Of a DNA stretch of 5,894 nucleotides, positions 5,888 to 5,894 are shown in pieces. Each line of letters opens with the position of its first letter. Position 1 is the stretch's first letter. Origin of the DNA: Deltaproteobacteria bacterium (GTDB lineage Bacteria; Desulfobacterota; Desulfomonilia; UBA1062); assembly GCA_020053185.1 (NCBI GenBank), contig JAGVNP010000212.1, forward strand, positions 1 through 5,894, in the 5' to 3' direction. The notes beneath the pieces were generated by a model that worked only from the letters and a program-made list of their open reading frames with translations, did no database searches and was not told the DNA's origin. Position numbers and translations under genes: made by a program.

Positions 5888-5894
5888 TAGCGTA

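Noticed and set aside
5888..5894. preQ1 riboswitch upstream of the queuosine genes
   Set aside because: The leader of this operon lies outside the window. Only 7 bp upstream of queE are visible, so nothing can be said.

Overview
This window is a stretch of bacterial chromosome of moderate GC content (roughly low-to-mid 40s percent by eye). It holds five protein genes and two informative intergenic regions. No phage, transposase, rRNA, tRNA or CRISPR array is visible. The taxon cannot be fixed from sequence alone. A MEDS-PAS-LuxR regulator with a long queuosine-type QueF suggests an uncultured Gram-negative lineage such as Desulfobacterota, Nitrospirota or Omnitrophota; this is inference.

Layout from left to right. 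Bases 1-405 are non-coding and rich in inverted repeats: a triple nested foldback (106-219), a 10-bp hairpin (228-256), a small hairpin (260-273), and a perfect 12-bp direct repeat (5-16 and 353-364) that brackets all of them. The first gene, 406-1977 (+), encodes a bifunctional NAD(P)HX epimerase/dehydratase, a housekeeping nucleotide-repair enzyme. A 234-bp intergenic region follows, with candidate promoter elements, an imperfect tandem repeat and several small dyads. It leads into 2212-3807 (+), a one-component regulator with an N-terminal MEDS sensory domain, a PAS domain, a coiled coil and a C-terminal LuxR-type helix-turn-helix.

On the minus strand, converging on the regulator with only 5 bp between stop codons, is a compact queuosine-precursor operon. 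It is transcribed from the right edge in the order queE (5261-5887), queC (4601-5260), queF (3813-4604). The genes are packed as TAA-ATG (queE/queC, no gap) and ATGA (queC/queF, 4-bp overlap), which points to translational coupling. Together they convert 6-carboxytetrahydropterin to CDG (QueE), then preQ0 (QueC), then preQ1 (QueF), the base that Tgt inserts into tRNA. QueD, which makes the QueE substrate, and Tgt are not in the window. A TAATG at the right edge fits another gene ending directly on the queE start.

The most notable points are the hairpin-rich 1-384 segment bounded by 12-bp direct repeats, a Ser in QueF where a conserved active-site His is expected, a CX4CX2C cluster-binding motif in QueE, and the architecture and leader of the MEDS regulator. 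I found no clear undescribed multi-gene system.
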